NCBI RefSeq assembly: GCF_001921215.1
Contig: NZ_MSIF01000031.1
Span: 1-64,000 of the forward strand
Reading direction: 5' to 3'
Source: Actinophytocola xinjiangensis
GTDB taxonomy: Bacteria > Actinomycetota > Actinomycetes > Mycobacteriales > Pseudonocardiaceae
Length of the DNA: 64,000 bases
The translations under genes were made by a program, and so were the position numbers. This document shows positions 40,584-49,692 of the stretch, piece after piece; position 1 is the first letter of the stretch; the number at the start of each line of letters is the position of its first letter. The notes below the pieces were generated by a model. That model had not been told where the DNA came from. It was given only the letters and a program-made list of their open reading frames with translations, and ran no database searches.

Positions 40584-42353
40584 TCAGGCGGGGGTGTTGG
40601 CGAGGGCGGCTGCGGCGCGGTCGCTGGGGTCGGTGAGTTCGCGGGCGAAGACCCGCACGAGGCTGTGGAGCTGGTACCGGTCCGGCGCCACCTGGACGAC
40701 CCGGGCGTCCACCAGCTGCTCGGTGATCTCTTCGCCGGTGGTTCGGGAGAGGCCGAGCAGGGCGGCGGGGGCCCAGCCGGGGAAGCCGGCTGGTTCGAGC
40801 AGGGACAGTCTGCGCAGGGCTGTCTGGCCGCGTTCGGTGAGGTCGCGGTAGCTGTGGTCGATGCTGCGGCGCACGTCGAGCCCGCCGATGCGTAGTTCGT
40901 CAAGGCAGCAGTTCTCGGCGCGGAGGCGGGCGGCGAAGCGGCTGAGGGACCAGTGGGGTCTGGCGGCGAGGCGGGCGCCGGCGACCCGCAGGCCCAGGGC
41001 CAGCCGGCCGCAGAGGCGGATGATCTGGCCGGCGGCCACCGATTCGGCCGCTACCCGGTCGGGGCCGACGACTTCGGCGAACAGGGCCAGCGCCTCGTGT
41101 TCGCCGAGTTGGCCCAGGCCGACGGTTCTGGCCATCTCCACCGCCACCGGGCGTCGGGACGTGACGATGACGCGGCAGCCGGCCTCGCCGGGGAGCAGGG
41201 GGCGGACCTGGTTGTCGTCGGCGACGTTGTCGAGCATCACCAGCATGCGGCGGCCGGCGAGTTGGCTGCGGTACAGGTGCATCCGCTCGACGGTGCCGCG
41301 CGGGATCGTGGGCTCGGGGTTGCCCAGTCCTCTGAGGAACCAGCCGAGCACGTCGCCGGGGTCGACCGGCCGGTCGCTGGTCCCGCCGAGGTCGACGTAG
41401 AGCTGGCCGTCGGGGAAGGCGGGGCGGGCGGCGTGGGCGGCGCGCAGACCCAGCGCGGTCTTGCCGGCGCCGGCCATGCCGGTCAGCGACACCAGTCGGG
41501 GGCCGTCGCCGGAGCCGAGGACCTCGCTGATGCGGCGTAGTTCGTCGGCGCGGCCGTGGAACGCGGTCACCTCGGGCGGGAGCATCGCCGGCTGGACACC
41601 GCTCCAGCCGCCGGTGACCGGGGTCGGGCGCTCGTCGAGGACCTGGTGGAACACCGCCCGCAGCGCCGGGCCAGGGTCGATGCCCAGTTCGTCGGCGAGC
41701 AGCCGGCGGCCCTGGTGGTAGACCTCCAGCGCGTCGGCCCGGCGGTCGCAGGCGACCAGGGCGTGCATCAGCCTGGCCCGCAGGCCCTCGTGCAGCGGGT
41801 TGTCGGCCACCAGCGGCACCAGCTCGCCGACCAGGGACGCGTGACGGCCCAACCGCAGGTCGGCGGCGATCCTGTCCTCCAGCACCGCCAGGCGCACGGT
41901 GTGCAGGCGGTCGGCCTCGGCGTCGGCCAGGCTGTCCAGCACGCCGCCGAGGGCCTGGCCGTGCCACAGGGCCAGCGCCGAGCGCAGCGTCTCGGCGGCC
42001 TCCTCGTCGCGGCCGGCGCGCAGGGCGTGCCGGCCGACCTGGGCCAGCCGCTCGAACTCCTCGCAGTCGACCAGGGCGGTGCCGGCGCGCAGCGCGTAGC
42101 CGCCGGCCCGCCGCTCGATCACCGCGCCGCCGGCCAGAAGTTTGCGCAGCCGCGACACGTAGTTGCACAGCTGCGCGCCGACAGTCGCCGGCGGGTTGTC
42201 GCCCCACAGCAACGCGCACAGCCGGTCGTCGGTCACCGGATGTCCTCTGGACAGCACCAGCGCGGCCAGCAGGGTCCGCTGCTTGGGGCCGTCCAACCGT
42301 AATCGCTGGCCAGCACCGCACACCTCGACCGGCCCCAGTACCCGCAACTCCAC
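40584..42353 (-). CDS. SARP/AfsR-family transcriptional regulator
   Basis: A 589-residue regulator in AfsR order: an OmpR-type winged helix (about 1-90, LDGPKQRTLLAALVL), a bacterial transcriptional activation (BTAD) domain (about 95-240), and an NB-ARC ATPase (P-loop GMAGAGKTA about residue 293, LVMLDNV Walker B). The C-terminal TPR region of full AfsR is missing. SARPs activate antibiotic clusters by binding heptameric direct repeats near -35. It is divergent from the lanthipeptide genes with ~300 bp between, so that cluster is the likely target. GTG 42353 has GGAAGGTG upstream. Confidence 0.92.
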   Translation of the reverse strand: MELRVLGPVEVCGAGQRLRLDGPKQRTLLAALVLSRGHPVTDDRLCALLWGDNPPATVGAQLCNYVSRLRKLLAGGAVIERRAGGYALRAGTALVDCEEFERLAQVGRHALRAGRDEEAAETLRSALALWHGQALGGVLDSLADAEADRLHTVRLAVLEDRIAADLRLGRHASLVGELVPLVADNPLHEGLRARLMHALVACDRRADALEVYHQGRRLLADELGIDPGPALRAVFHQVLDERPTPVTGGWSGVQPAMLPPEVTAFHGRADELRRISEVLGSGDGPRLVSLTGMAGAGKTALGLRAAHAARPAFPDGQLYVDLGGTSDRPVDPGDVLGWFLRGLGNPEPTIPRGTVERMHLYRSQLAGRRMLVMLDNVADDNQVRPLLPGEAGCRVIVTSRRPVAVEMARTVGLGQLGEHEALALFAEVVGPDRVAAESVAAGQIIRLCGRLALGLRVAGARLAARPHWSLSRFAARLRAENCCLDELRIGGLDVRRSIDHSYRDLTERGQTALRRLSLLEPAGFPGWAPAALLGLSRTTGEEITEQLVDARVVQVAPDRYQLHSLVRVFARELTDPSDRAAAALANTPA

Positions 42354-42654
42354 GAGATTTCACCTTCCCCGCCCCAGAACGCCCCGCAGTCAACCCCGGC
42401 GCGCTGACCTGCGGCATCAGGTGCGGGTACCCGACTTTGCGCCGGGGCGGCGAACCGGCGCGGGCCGGGCAGGGGGTGGCATGGGTGATTCACCCCCATA
42501 GAACGGTCGCGGGCCGACGCGGAACCGGGGGTGAACGGGCGGTTCCGGGCTGTGGCGGCGCGGGTGGCGCCACCGCCGGCACAGGGGCGAACGGCGTAAA
42601 TGGTGGTGATCGTTACCCATGCCAGCCCGCCGGCCGTGTGTGAGCATTCCTCGC
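42354..42654. promoter_or_regulatory. Divergent promoter region of SARP and lanM genes
   Basis: About 300 bases without a gene, holding the promoters of the SARP gene (left) and the lanthipeptide operon (right). A GGAACCG/CGGTTCC inverted repeat lies around 42520-42546. No clear heptamer direct repeat was identified by eye. Confidence 0.45.
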
Positions 42655-45297
42655 ATGCCGGTCCCCGACGTCGTCCCGCGCGCCGGCCAGGTCCCCGCGT
42701 CCCCGGCGCACTGGTGGGCGCCCGCGCTCACCGACGCCGAACGCGGCCTGGCGCGGGCGCCCGCGTGGGCGCTGACGGTGACCGACGCGTTCACCGGCGC
42801 CGCGTTCGGCCCGGCCCCGCCCGGCGCGTGGACCGACGACCTCGCCCGGATCCTGGCGCCGCTGACCGCGCACGCCACCGGCCGGCTCGACGACGCGCTG
42901 CGCGGCGTGGCCGGCGCGGTCGCCGACCGTGCCGGGCTGCTGGCCGCGTTCTCCGCCGACCTGTCGCGCCGGCTGGTCACCGCCGCCACACCCGCCCTCG
43001 TCCGTGAGCTGGGACAGGCCGAACTCGACGGGCCGGACCCGCGCGCCCGGTTCCTCGACTTCGTCGACCGGCTGGCGCGGCCGGCGGCCGCGCTGGACCT
43101 GATGGCCGCCTACCCGGTGCTCGCCCGGCGGCTGGCCCGGCGCGCCACCGCCGCCACCGACACCACCGCCGAACTGCTCACCCACTTCGCCGCCGACCGG
43201 GACCGGCTGGCCGGCGCGCTGCTCGGCGGCCAACGGCCCGGCGTGGTCGCGGTGCGGCCCGGGCTCGGGGACCGGCACCGGGGCGGCCGGTCGACCAGCC
43301 TGGTCGAGCTGGCCGACGGGTCGCGGGTCGTGTACCAGCCGCGCGGGGTCGCCGCGCACCTGTGGTTCACCCGGCTCGTCGGGTTCGTCAACGAGATCGT
43401 GCCCGGTCTCGACCTGGCCACCGTCGAGGCCGTGTCCGGCGGCGAGCACGGCTGGACGGCGTTCGTGGAACCCGCGCCGCTGTCGGGGGCGGCGCGGGCC
43501 ACCGTCTACCACCGCCGCCTCGGTGGCCTGGTCGCGCTGACCCACCTGCTGCGCGCCACCGACCTGCACTACCAGAACCTGATCGCCCGGGGCGACCAGC
43601 CGCTGCTGGTGGACGTGGAAACCTTGTGCCACCCCAGGTTCGGGCCCGCGCACCCCGACCCGGCGGTCGTCGCGCTGGGGAACTCGGTGGCCCGCACGGG
43701 TCTGCTGCCCGCGCTCGCCGGCCGGCACGGCCTCACCGACGTCTCCGGGGTCGGCGGCGACCCCGGCCAGCCGACGTCGGCGGCGGTCACCGAGTGGGCC
43801 GACGCCGGCACCGACCGGATGCGCCCGGTGGCGCGCGAGGGCCGGGTCCTGGGTGGCGCGAACCGGCCGGAGTGGGCCGGCCGGCCGGTCGAGGCCGCCG
43901 ACCACGCCGACGCGGTGCTCGCCGGCTTCGGCGCCGTGCACGACGCGATTCGCCGCCACCGCACCGAGTTCACCGCGCTGCTGCACGCCGGGGCGGACGT
44001 CCCGGTGCGCGTGGTGCCCCGCCCGACCCGGCACTACGCGGCGCTGCTGGCCGACGCCACCCGCCCGGAACACGCCATGGCCGACGTGGAACGCGTGCTG
44101 CGCGCGGGCACCGACGGGCCGCTGGCCGGCCACGAGGTCGACGACCTGCTCGCCGGCGACATCCCACTGTTCACCACCACCCCGGGCGGGCGCGACGTGC
44201 TGACCAGCACCGGCGTGCGCGTGCCGGACGTGGTGGAACGGTCGGGGCTCGACGACGTGCTGGCCGCGCTGGCCGAGGTGGACGACCTCGACCGGCGCGA
44301 CCAGCAGTGGGTGGTCGCCGCGTCGCTGGCCAGCCGCCGCACAGCCGTGGCCGGGCCGGAGCCGGTCGCCGCGCCGGCCCCCGGCACGGTCGCCGGCACC
44401 GACGAGCTGCTCTCCGCCGCGTGCACCATCGGCGACCTGGTGACCTCCACCGCGCTGGGCACCGACCGGGTCAACTGGCTGGGCCTGGAACCGGTGACCG
44501 ACGACCGGTTCCTGGTGCTGCCCCTGGGAGTCGGCCTGGCCCACGGGTACTCGGGGGTCGCGCTGTTCCTCGCCCAGCTGGCCCGCACCAGCGGGGTGCG
44601 GCGCTACGCCGACGTCGCCCGGCGCGCCCTCACGCCCGTCCCGGCGGTGCTGGGCGCGCTGCGTGGCCAGCACGAGCAGATCGCGGCCGTCGGTGCCGGC
44701 CTCCACGGGTTCGGCGGCATCGCCTACGCGCTGGCTCGGCTCGCCACGCTCACCGGCGACCCCGAGGTCGCCGGCTGGGCCAGGTTGGCGGTCCCGCTCG
44801 CCGGGGAGGCCGCGACCCTGGACCCCGACCCTGGCTGGGCCTACGGCCTCGCCGGGTGCGCGGCCGCCCTGCACGCCGTCGACACCGAGATCGACTGCCA
44901 GCGGGCCGGTGACCTCGCCCGCCGCTGCGCCGCCCGGCTCACCGGCGGCGACGACGCCCAGGCGCACGCGATCGCCGTGGTCACCGGGACGGCCACGACC
45001 CGCCCCGGCGGGCCGTCGTGGTGGTGCCCGGACCCGCCGGCGACGCCCGACCTGTCGCTGTGCCACGGCGAGCTCGGCCGCCTCGACGGCCGGGTCACGC
45101 CGTTCCCGCACCGCGACGCCGGCGCCGTCCTGGCCCGGGTGCGCCGCGACGGCCCGCGCTGCGCCACCCCCGACGGCGTGCCGACCCCGGGGCTGCTGAC
45201 CGGGCTCGCCGGCATCGGCTACGGCCTGCTGCGGCTGGGTTTCCCGCACCAGGTCCCGTCGGTGCTGATGCTGGAGCCGACGCCGGCCGGCCACTGA
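42655..45297 (+). CDS. Class II lanthipeptide synthetase (LanM)
   Basis: An 880-residue bifunctional LanM. The dehydratase half (DUF4135) has YQPRGVAAHLWFTRLVGFVNE, then ATDLHYQNLIARGDQPLLVDVETL around residue 305. The C-terminal half is LanC-like with HGYSGVALFL and GLHGFGGIAYAL repeats. Zinc ligands read as WWC and LCHGELG, but only 11 residues separate the first Cys from the Cys-His pair; LanC enzymes usually have several tens. The whole protein is shorter than typical ~1000-residue LanMs, so the cyclase domain is trimmed. It should phosphorylate and dehydrate Ser/Thr of the precursor encoded next and add Cys. The start is uncertain: ATG 42655 is used, and ATG 42619 or GTG 42640 are in frame. 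Confidence 0.88.
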   Translation: MPVPDVVPRAGQVPASPAHWWAPALTDAERGLARAPAWALTVTDAFTGAAFGPAPPGAWTDDLARILAPLTAHATGRLDDALRGVAGAVADRAGLLAAFSADLSRRLVTAATPALVRELGQAELDGPDPRARFLDFVDRLARPAAALDLMAAYPVLARRLARRATAATDTTAELLTHFAADRDRLAGALLGGQRPGVVAVRPGLGDRHRGGRSTSLVELADGSRVVYQPRGVAAHLWFTRLVGFVNEIVPGLDLATVEAVSGGEHGWTAFVEPAPLSGAARATVYHRRLGGLVALTHLLRATDLHYQNLIARGDQPLLVDVETLCHPRFGPAHPDPAVVALGNSVARTGLLPALAGRHGLTDVSGVGGDPGQPTSAAVTEWADAGTDRMRPVAREGRVLGGANRPEWAGRPVEAADHADAVLAGFGAVHDAIRRHRTEFTALLHAGADVPVRVVPRPTRHYAALLADATRPEHAMADVERVLRAGTDGPLAGHEVDDLLAGDIPLFTTTPGGRDVLTSTGVRVPDVVERSGLDDVLAALAEVDDLDRRDQQWVVAASLASRRTAVAGPEPVAAPAPGTVAGTDELLSAACTIGDLVTSTALGTDRVNWLGLEPVTDDRFLVLPLGVGLAHGYSGVALFLAQLARTSGVRRYADVARRALTPVPAVLGALRGQHEQIAAVGAGLHGFGGIAYALARLATLTGDPEVAGWARLAVPLAGEAATLDPDPGWAYGLAGCAAALHAVDTEIDCQRAGDLARRCAARLTGGDDAQAHAIAVVTGTATTRPGGPSWWCPDPPATPDLSLCHGELGRLDGRVTPFPHRDAGAVLARVRRDGPRCATPDGVPTPGLLTGLAGIGYGLLRLGFPHQVPSVLMLEPTPAGH

Positions 45298-45326
45298 TTT
45301 CCACAGGTAACGACGAAAGGACAACC

Positions 45327-45539
45327 ATGGAGGACAACCAGGGCACCGCCCGTCGCGGCACCCGGGCGGCGAGCCTGCGCATCGCGGCGCTGGCCGGGGT
45401 CGCGCTCTCGGCGGGGGCGATCGCCGTCGGGGGGCAGGACGTGCTGCGCACCGAGGCGCCCGACCAGCGGGTCGACACGGTGGTGACCGGGGGCTGGCCG
45501 ATGGGCTCAACCTGCTGCCCGGAGGGGAACCCGTCCTGA
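45327..45539 (+). CDS. Lanthipeptide precursor peptide
   Basis: A 70-residue peptide 29 bp after lanM, with AAAGG before its ATG. The leader is unusual: after a basic start (ARRGTRAASLR) comes a ~20-residue hydrophobic stretch (AALAGVALSAGAIAVGG), then an acidic region. The probable core follows a TGG double glycine: WPMGSTCCPEGNPS, with one Ser and one Thr just before adjacent cysteines and a terminal Ser. Two small overlapping (methyl)lanthionine rings are possible. Cleavage after GG is the class II norm, but no LanT peptidase/transporter gene is in the window. Identification rests on position, size and the Ser/Thr/Cys-rich tail. Confidence 0.72.
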   Translation: MEDNQGTARRGTRAASLRIAALAGVALSAGAIAVGGQDVLRTEAPDQRVDTVVTGGWPMGSTCCPEGNPS

Positions 45540-45556
45540 CGTAGGGTCCAGCGGGC

Positions 45557-48460
45557 GTGGGAGTGCGCGCACCGGTCGTCGTCGGACGTGACCACGAGAT
45601 CGGGATCATCGAGCGGGCCCTCGGCGAGGTCGCCAAGGGCCGGGGCCAGGTCGTGCTGCTGACCGGCGAGGCCGGGATCGGCAAGTCCAGGCTGGCCGCG
45701 CACGCCACCGATCTGGCCTACGGCGCCGAGCTGAGCATCATGCGCGGCCGGGGCAGCGCCGTGGGCCGCACGGTCCCGTTCCGCGCGCTGAGCGAGGCGC
45801 TGCTGTCGCTGCAACGCCTCGGCACGCACGTGGACGTCGAGCAGTTGGGCGCCTACCGCCCCGAGCTGGCCAGGCTCAACCCCGACTGGGGCACGCCGTC
45901 CGAGGTCGCCGCCAGCGGTTCGCTGATGGTGCTCGCGGAGGGCGTGCTCCGGCTGACCGAGCTGGTCGGCCGGCACGCCGGCTGCGCGGTGGTGCTCGAC
46001 GACCTGCAGTACGTCGACCCGGACACGCTCGCGGTGCTGGAGTACGTCATCGACAACATCGAGCACCAGCCGACGTTGCTGCTGTGCACGATCCGCGACG
46101 ACGACGCGGACACCGTCGAGTTCGCCCGCACGGCGGGCCGGCGGTCTGCGGCCACCGTGGTCCCGCTGCGGCGGCTGACCCCCGGTGACGTCAGCGCGCT
46201 GGGCGCGGTGTGCCTGGGCGGCGCGGGCCAGTCGCTGCCCTCGGCGGCGACCGATCTGCTGTGGACGGGCAGCATGGGTCTGCCGTTCCTGGTGGAGGAA
46301 CTGCTCGACGAGATCGTCACCGAGGGCCGGCTGGTGCGCGACGAGGACGGCTGGCGGATGGTCGACTCGTTCCCGGATCCGCCCTCGGCGTTCGTGGAGG
46401 GCATCGACGCGCGGCTGGGGCGGCTCTCGGCGCAGGCGCGGGAGTTCGTGTCGGTGGCCGCGGTGCTGGGCCAGCGGTTCCCGCTGGTGATCGTCCAGGA
46501 GGTCACCGGGTTCGAGTACCGCACGCTGCTGCGCCACCTGCACGGCGACGTGGTGGCGAACATGGTCGCGCCGGACGACCACACCCCGGACTGGTACCTG
46601 TTCACCCACGCGCTGGTCGTGGACGCGGTGCTGGCGCTGCTCGCCGAGGAGACCAGGGTCGACCTGGCGCGGCGGGCGGCCGACGCGGTGGAGAAGCTCA
46701 ACAGCGACGTGCCGGGCGACTGGTGTCACCTGTGCGCGCGGCTGCGGGAGGCCGCCGGCCAGTTCACCGAGGCCGGCCAGCTCTACGCCAGGGCGGGGCG
46801 GCGGGCGCTGGCGCAGGGCGCCGCCCAGTCGGCGGTGACCCTGCTGGACCGGTCGCTGGACCTGCTGGTGCACGACCCGGCCAACCGGGCCTCGGCGCTG
46901 GAGAGCCAGCTGCTGGCGTTGACCGAGGCCGGTCAGGTGGACCGCGCGCTGGCGGTCGGCGCGCGGTTCGACGAGTTCGGCTCTGGCCTGGACCGGATCC
47001 ACCGGGTGCGTCTGCACACCCAGCTGGCGTGGGCGGCGAACCTGGCCGGGCGCACCGAGGGCGGCCTGGACCAGGTGCGGATCGCCCGCGCGCTGCTCGG
47101 CCCGGACCCCGACGACGAGCACGTCGCGCCGATCGACGTGGTGGCCGCGCACCTGGAGCTGGACCGGGCGACGCCAGGGCGGCTGGAGGTGGCCGAGGCG
47201 ATGGCGTTGCGCGCGGCGACCGTCGCCGAGCGGATCCCGCTGCCGATCATCGCGTGCCAGGCGTGGCAGTTGCTGGGGGCGCTGGCCCGCCGGCACGACC
47301 CGGCGCGGGCGACCGCGTACCTGGAGAAGAGCCGGGTCTTCGCGATCGCCCACGACCTGCCGATCTGGGAGATCCACGCCCTGGTGCGCCTGGGCCTGGA
47401 CGACGCGCTGCGCGCGGGCGACATCGACCGGCTGGAGCAGGCCCGCGAGCTGGCGTCGCGGATCGGCGCGGTGATCGCCCGCTACCAGTCCGAGGTCAAC
47501 ATCTCGTTGCAGCTGATCCTGCGGGGCGAGTTCACCGCCGCCAGGAACCTGATCGACAACGTCTCGGCGGCGGCGGCGCGCCTGGGGCTGCTGGAGATCC
47601 GCCAGTTCATGCTGGTCGCGCGGGCGGTGCTGGCCGGCCACCAGTGCGACCGGGCCGAGCTGGAGTCGGCCCAGCGGGAACTGGCCGGGCAGGGCGGCGA
47701 CCAGACCCAGTACGTGCCCCGGCTGCACGGCCTGGGGGCCGCGTTCTGCTCGCTGCTCCAGGAGGACCGCGAGCAGGCCAACGCCGACCTGGCGACCGCG
47801 CTGGCCACCGAGGAGGCCAACCCGACGACGTTCCACCTGTCCGGCCGGCACGGCCTGGCGTTGTTGTTGCGCGCGCTCGACGGCACCCTCGACTGGGCGG
47901 AGTACGTCGAGGTGAGCGCCAGCCCGGCGGCGGGAATGCGCTGGGACCGGCACTTCGCGCTGCTGGCGGCGGCGGTGCTCACCGGCCGGCGCGGCGACCC
48001 GGAGCAGGCGCTGGCGTGGCTGGAACGCGGTCAGGAGGCGGGGGAGCTGTACCCGGTGGCCCGCCATCTGGGTCTGCGGCTGGTGGGCGAGGCCGCCGCC
48101 CAGGACGGGTGGGGCGAGCCGGACCGGTGGCTGCGCACTGCCGAGCAGTACTTCCACGACGCGGGGATCCGTGCGGTGCCCGGGGCGTGCCGGGCGTTGC
48201 TGCGCCGGATGGGGGTGCGGGTCACCCAGCGCCGGTCGGGCACCAAGGACGTGCCGGACGACCTGCGCGCGGTGGGCGTCACCGGCCGGGAGTACGAGGT
48301 GTTGCTGCTGCTCGGGGCGCGCCTGGCCAACAACGAGATCGCCGTGCGGCTGCACCTGTCGCGGCGGACGGTGGAGAAGCACGTGTCCAGCCTGATGGCC
48401 AAGACCGGGGCCACCAACCGGGTCCAGCTGGGCAAGCTCACCGCCGGGGACGCTCGCTGA
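45557..48460 (+). CDS. LAL-type LuxR-family regulator with AAA ATPase domain
   Basis: A 967-residue large ATP-binding LuxR regulator. The N-terminal ATPase has Walker A GEAGIGKS (37-44) and Walker B CAVVLDDLQYVD. A long helical TPR-like middle follows, and the LuxR helix-turn-helix is at the C-terminus (NNEIAVRLHLSRRTVEKHVSSLM). Such proteins activate antibiotic clusters. It starts at GTG 45557, 17 bp after the precursor gene, so is probably in the same transcript and could give positive feedback. Confidence 0.92.
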   Translation: MGVRAPVVVGRDHEIGIIERALGEVAKGRGQVVLLTGEAGIGKSRLAAHATDLAYGAELSIMRGRGSAVGRTVPFRALSEALLSLQRLGTHVDVEQLGAYRPELARLNPDWGTPSEVAASGSLMVLAEGVLRLTELVGRHAGCAVVLDDLQYVDPDTLAVLEYVIDNIEHQPTLLLCTIRDDDADTVEFARTAGRRSAATVVPLRRLTPGDVSALGAVCLGGAGQSLPSAATDLLWTGSMGLPFLVEELLDEIVTEGRLVRDEDGWRMVDSFPDPPSAFVEGIDARLGRLSAQAREFVSVAAVLGQRFPLVIVQEVTGFEYRTLLRHLHGDVVANMVAPDDHTPDWYLFTHALVVDAVLALLAEETRVDLARRAADAVEKLNSDVPGDWCHLCARLREAAGQFTEAGQLYARAGRRALAQGAAQSAVTLLDRSLDLLVHDPANRASALESQLLALTEAGQVDRALAVGARFDEFGSGLDRIHRVRLHTQLAWAANLAGRTEGGLDQVRIARALLGPDPDDEHVAPIDVVAAHLELDRATPGRLEVAEAMALRAATVAERIPLPIIACQAWQLLGALARRHDPARATAYLEKSRVFAIAHDLPIWEIHALVRLGLDDALRAGDIDRLEQARELASRIGAVIARYQSEVNISLQLILRGEFTAARNLIDNVSAAAARLGLLEIRQFMLVARAVLAGHQCDRAELESAQRELAGQGGDQTQYVPRLHGLGAAFCSLLQEDREQANADLATALATEEANPTTFHLSGRHGLALLLRALDGTLDWAEYVEVSASPAAGMRWDRHFALLAAAVLTGRRGDPEQALAWLERGQEAGELYPVARHLGLRLVGEAAAQDGWGEPDRWLRTAEQYFHDAGIRAVPGACRALLRRMGVRVTQRRSGTKDVPDDLRAVGVTGREYEVLLLLGARLANNEIAVRLHLSRRTVEKHVSSLMAKTGATNRVQLGKLTAGDAR

Positions 48461-48471
48461 GCGCCACGCGG

Positions 48472-48960
48472 TCAGCCCCGGCCGGTGCGGCGTGGTCGCC
48501 TGGTGGTCGCGTTCGCGCCGGTGGCCCGCCGGCCGGCGCCCGCGTTCTCGGCGAGGGTTCCCAGGATCTCGGGCAGTGACGCCACGGTCTCCTCTCCCAG
48601 CCCCACGACGGTCTCCTCGGCCAGCGTGCGCCACGCCCGCCTGACCTGGTCGGCCAGCTCCCGCCCGCTGTCGGTCAGCTCGACCAGCGTGGCCCGCCGG
48701 TCGGTGGGCGCCGGCGAGCGCCGGATGTGCCCGGAGGCTTCGAGCTTGCTGGCCATGAGCGTGACGCTCGGCGGTTCGCAGCCCAGCGCGCCGCTGAGCT
48801 GGGCCTGGATCATCGGGCCGCTTCTGGCCAGTTCCAGCAGGAGGACCTCCTGGCCGGGGTGCAGTCCCAGTGGTGTGAGCAGGGCGGCGGCCCTGGCGCG
48901 GTGCCGCAGGCTCAACAGTCGAATGGCCTGGTTGAGGGCGTCGGCCCGCGCGAAGTCCAT
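48472..48960 (-). CDS. MarR-family transcriptional regulator
   Basis: A 162-residue MarR protein. The winged helix is clear (PMIQAQLSGALGCEPPSVTLMASKLEASGHIRR split by the usual turn, then the wing DRRATLVELTDSGREL, about residues 50-115). The C-terminus is basic. AGGAG precedes ATG 48960. It is divergent from a hypothetical gene, with a 28-bp perfect palindrome between them that is its likely operator, so it should repress itself and that gene. The ligand is unknown. Confidence 0.93.
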   Translation of the reverse strand: MDFARADALNQAIRLLSLRHRARAAALLTPLGLHPGQEVLLLELARSGPMIQAQLSGALGCEPPSVTLMASKLEASGHIRRSPAPTDRRATLVELTDSGRELADQVRRAWRTLAEETVVGLGEETVASLPEILGTLAENAGAGRRATGANATTRRPRRTGRG

Positions 48961-48969
48961 GACCGCTCC

Positions 48970-49008
48970 TTGACAACATAGTTAAGCGCATAACATTATG
49001 CGCTTAAC
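48970..49008. promoter_or_regulatory. MarR operator palindrome overlapping a promoter
   Basis: GTTAAGCGCATAA (48981-48993) and TTATGCGCTTAAC (48996-49008) are perfect 13-bp inverted arms with a CA centre. A consensus -35 TTGACA lies at 48970-48975 on the plus strand, placing the palindrome over the -35/-10 spacer and -10 of the 49036 gene. The local sequence is strikingly AT-rich for this genome. Confidence 0.85.
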
Positions 49009-49035
49009 CAAATTGTACGACGAGGGGGATCGCCC

Positions 49036-49656
49036 ATGGCCCGGCAGGATGCGATGAGTCTCGATCACGTCGCGGTGTTCCGCGCCGCCTGGGACAGCCA
49101 GGAAGTCACGCGTTGCGCACTGGCCCCGCTGGCCGTGAACGAGGTGCTGGCGGCCCGCTACACCGTGGACCCGGCGGTGACCTTCACCCGGACGATGCTG
49201 TGGGACCTGGAGGTCCGCAAGGCCCGGCGGCCGGACCTGTTCATCCCGTGGGTGGTGGCCGCCGGCAGCGCGCGGGTCTGGGGTGGCGACGACGTGTTCG
49301 TCCGGGCGTCCCGCCAGCGGTTGTGGTTGGAGCCCGAGCGGTACGGGCTGGTCCTGGAGCGGACCCACCTGGACCACGAGCGTCAGGCCGTCACGTTCAT
49401 CGGCACCGGCGAGATCCCGGGGCCCGACGGGGAGATCCTGCGGGGCACCGGGCAGGCCCTCTTCCACGTCGAGCATTCGGTGGGCGGCACCGAGAACGCG
49501 CCCACCAACCGGTGGCGGATCGCCCATCTCACCGGTGGGGTCGACGAGCGGCTGGTTCGGGTGTTCGCCGCGATCGACGCCGATCCCTGGCTGCCCGAGT
49601 ACGTGGAGATCTACGTCCGGGACGTTCTCGGGGCGAGGCTGGAACGGCGCTCCTGA
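49036..49656 (+). CDS. Hypothetical protein controlled by the MarR regulator
   Basis: A 206-residue soluble protein with normal G/C-biased codons. I recognise no family. It has no signal peptide or membrane segment. There is a central beta-rich stretch (TFIGTGEIPGPDGEILRGTGQALFHVE written in two halves around residue 125) and conserved-looking Trp and Asp residues, which might suit a small-molecule-binding or thioesterase-like fold. GGGGGAT precedes the ATG. The divergent MarR gene and the shared palindrome suggest it handles the ligand that MarR senses. Confidence 0.75.
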   Translation: MARQDAMSLDHVAVFRAAWDSQEVTRCALAPLAVNEVLAARYTVDPAVTFTRTMLWDLEVRKARRPDLFIPWVVAAGSARVWGGDDVFVRASRQRLWLEPERYGLVLERTHLDHERQAVTFIGTGEIPGPDGEILRGTGQALFHVEHSVGGTENAPTNRWRIAHLTGGVDERLVRVFAAIDADPWLPEYVEIYVRDVLGARLERRS

Positions 49657-49682
49657 CGGGCAGGGTCTCGACCCTGCCCGTC
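49655..49682. terminator. Bidirectional hairpin terminator
   Basis: GACGGGCAGGGT-CTCG-ACCCTGCCCGTC is a 12-bp perfect stem with a 4-base loop, beginning at the stop of the 49036 gene and lying just before the convergent hydrolase stop. Confidence 0.8.
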
Positions 49683-49692
49683 GGGGCGAGAC

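Noticed and set aside
42613-48991. Long minus-strand open frames across the lanthipeptide genes
   Set aside because: The plus-strand frames carry LanM and LAL-LuxR motifs; the antisense frames have none.
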